DNA of 13,674 nucleotides from DAOTXK01 sp034435395 (GTDB taxonomy: Bacteria; Chloroflexota; Anaerolineae; Aggregatilineales; Ch27). Location: positions 1 through 13,674 of the forward strand of contig DAOTXK010000382.1 of assembly GCA_034435395.1 (NCBI GenBank). The letters are read 5' to 3'. Shown in pieces: positions 13,167 to 13,674 of this stretch. Both the position numbers and the translations under genes were made by a program. Under the pieces are notes generated by a model. That model worked only from the letters and a program-made list of their open reading frames with translations. It was not told the origin of the DNA and ran no database searches. The stretch's first letter is position 1. Every line of letters begins with the position of its first letter.

Positions 13167-13674
13167 ATGCCGCCCTCCAGCGATGCCCCGCCACCCGCTG
13201 GCTCATCCTCTGTCGCCGATTCGCCCGCCCATCCGCCCTATTGCCGCCGCCGTCTGTGGCTGGCCGGGGGGATGCTGATCCTGGCCGGTCTGGCATACGT
13301 CCTGGGTTTCCCGGCGGAGGCCCATGTCACCTATCAATCGAACGAAAAATCTTACCAGACTCCCTGGGCCTACCTGGACGCCATCGCCCTGCCGGGTGAA
13401 CATGGACGCCTCGCCGGGCGGCTCCAGTTACCGGCCTCCCGCCGGCTGTGGATCGAAAACACCGCCGCCGCCCAGGTCACGCTGACGGTGGGGGAGGCGG
13501 TCGTCTACCAGGGGGCGGAGACGGGCCGGGTGGTGGTGGACGCCGACCTGCCGCCCGTGGCCCCCTTCCGGCTGGATTACGTGTTGCCGGGTGACTTTCC
13601 GGATACCGGTCGATTGGGGCTGTATCAGGAAGGGCTGTTCGGGACGCGCCACGTGATCCCGGCCTGGCAGTACG
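13167..13674 (+). CDS. Membrane-anchored protein of unknown function (3' end cut by window)
   Basis: The frame is open from ATG 13167 (AAGGAG at 13156-13161) through the last base, at least 169 codons. A Pro/Ser/Ala-rich cytoplasmic N-terminus (residues 1-25) and CRRR lead to one hydrophobic segment (about 30-48: LWLAGGMLILAGLAYVLGF). After that the chain is probably outside the cell: GRLAGRLQLPASRRLWIENTAAAQVTLTVGEAVVYQGAE looks beta-rich. Type II topology is predicted from the arginines before the segment. A beta-domain after a first transmembrane helix is also seen in large membrane glycosyltransferases, so further helices may follow beyond the window. No family is recognised from the visible part. 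Confidence 0.75.
   Translation, partial: MPPSSDAPPPAGSSSVADSPAHPPYCRRRLWLAGGMLILAGLAYVLGFPAEAHVTYQSNEKSYQTPWAYLDAIALPGEHGRLAGRLQLPASRRLWIENTAAAQVTLTVGEAVVYQGAETGRVVVDADLPPVAPFRLDYVLPGDFPDTGRLGLYQEGLFGTRHVIPAWQY

Overview
This 13.7 kb window is GC-rich, densely coded chromosomal DNA. The gene mix (a membrane-anchored HtrA pair, a secreted triple-SH3/LysM protein, DUF4058, PIN-type toxin-antitoxin pairs, very high GC) resembles Chloroflexota of the Anaerolineae type. That placement is inference from gene style only: there is no rRNA or other phylogenetic marker beyond RadA.

Layout. 1-1.7 kb: the 3' part of a NUDIX hydrolase, facing a TIM-barrel glycosidase-like gene on the minus strand. 1.8-5.75 kb (+): a DUF104/PIN toxin-antitoxin pair runs almost directly into radA. 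After radA come a DUF433/DUF5615 (PIN-like) pair and a DUF4058 gene. 5.85-7.1 kb (+): a membrane-anchored alpha/beta hydrolase of the HSL/esterase type. 7.2-9.9 kb (-): two tandem paralogous HtrA-type serine proteases, each with its own promoter and terminator. 10.2-10.8 kb (+): a kynurenine formamidase-like cyclase. 10.9-11.9 kb (-): an exported SH3x3-LysM protein. 12.1-13.05 kb (+): a short MgtC/SapB-family membrane protein and a small cysteine-containing lipoprotein. 13.17 kb to the end (+): the start of a membrane-anchored extracytoplasmic protein cut by the window edge.

The most unusual structure is around radA. The last 15 codons of radA plus about 83 bp downstream (131 bp in all) are repeated at 96% identity just after the DUF433/DUF5615 pair. 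A separate exact 20-bp piece of the radA end recurs at the stop codon of the DUF4058 gene. All three copies share the 10 bp GCCCGCTCCA. The left and middle copies look like the attL/attR of a small element that inserted into the radA 3' end and brought a replacement gene tail, but no recombinase is visible. RadA is therefore bracketed by two different PIN-type toxin-antitoxin modules.

A second theme is the HtrA pair. Coding regions, terminators and promoter cores are all related, which indicates duplication of a whole transcription unit. The copy at 7211-8479 has gained a Phe/Pro/Gln-rich segment and an operator-like 10-bp inverted repeat lying on its predicted -35 and -10. Much of the right half encodes envelope functions: HtrA proteases, SH3/LysM protein, MgtC-like protein, lipoprotein. 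No rRNA, tRNA, CRISPR array, transposase or integrase was seen.
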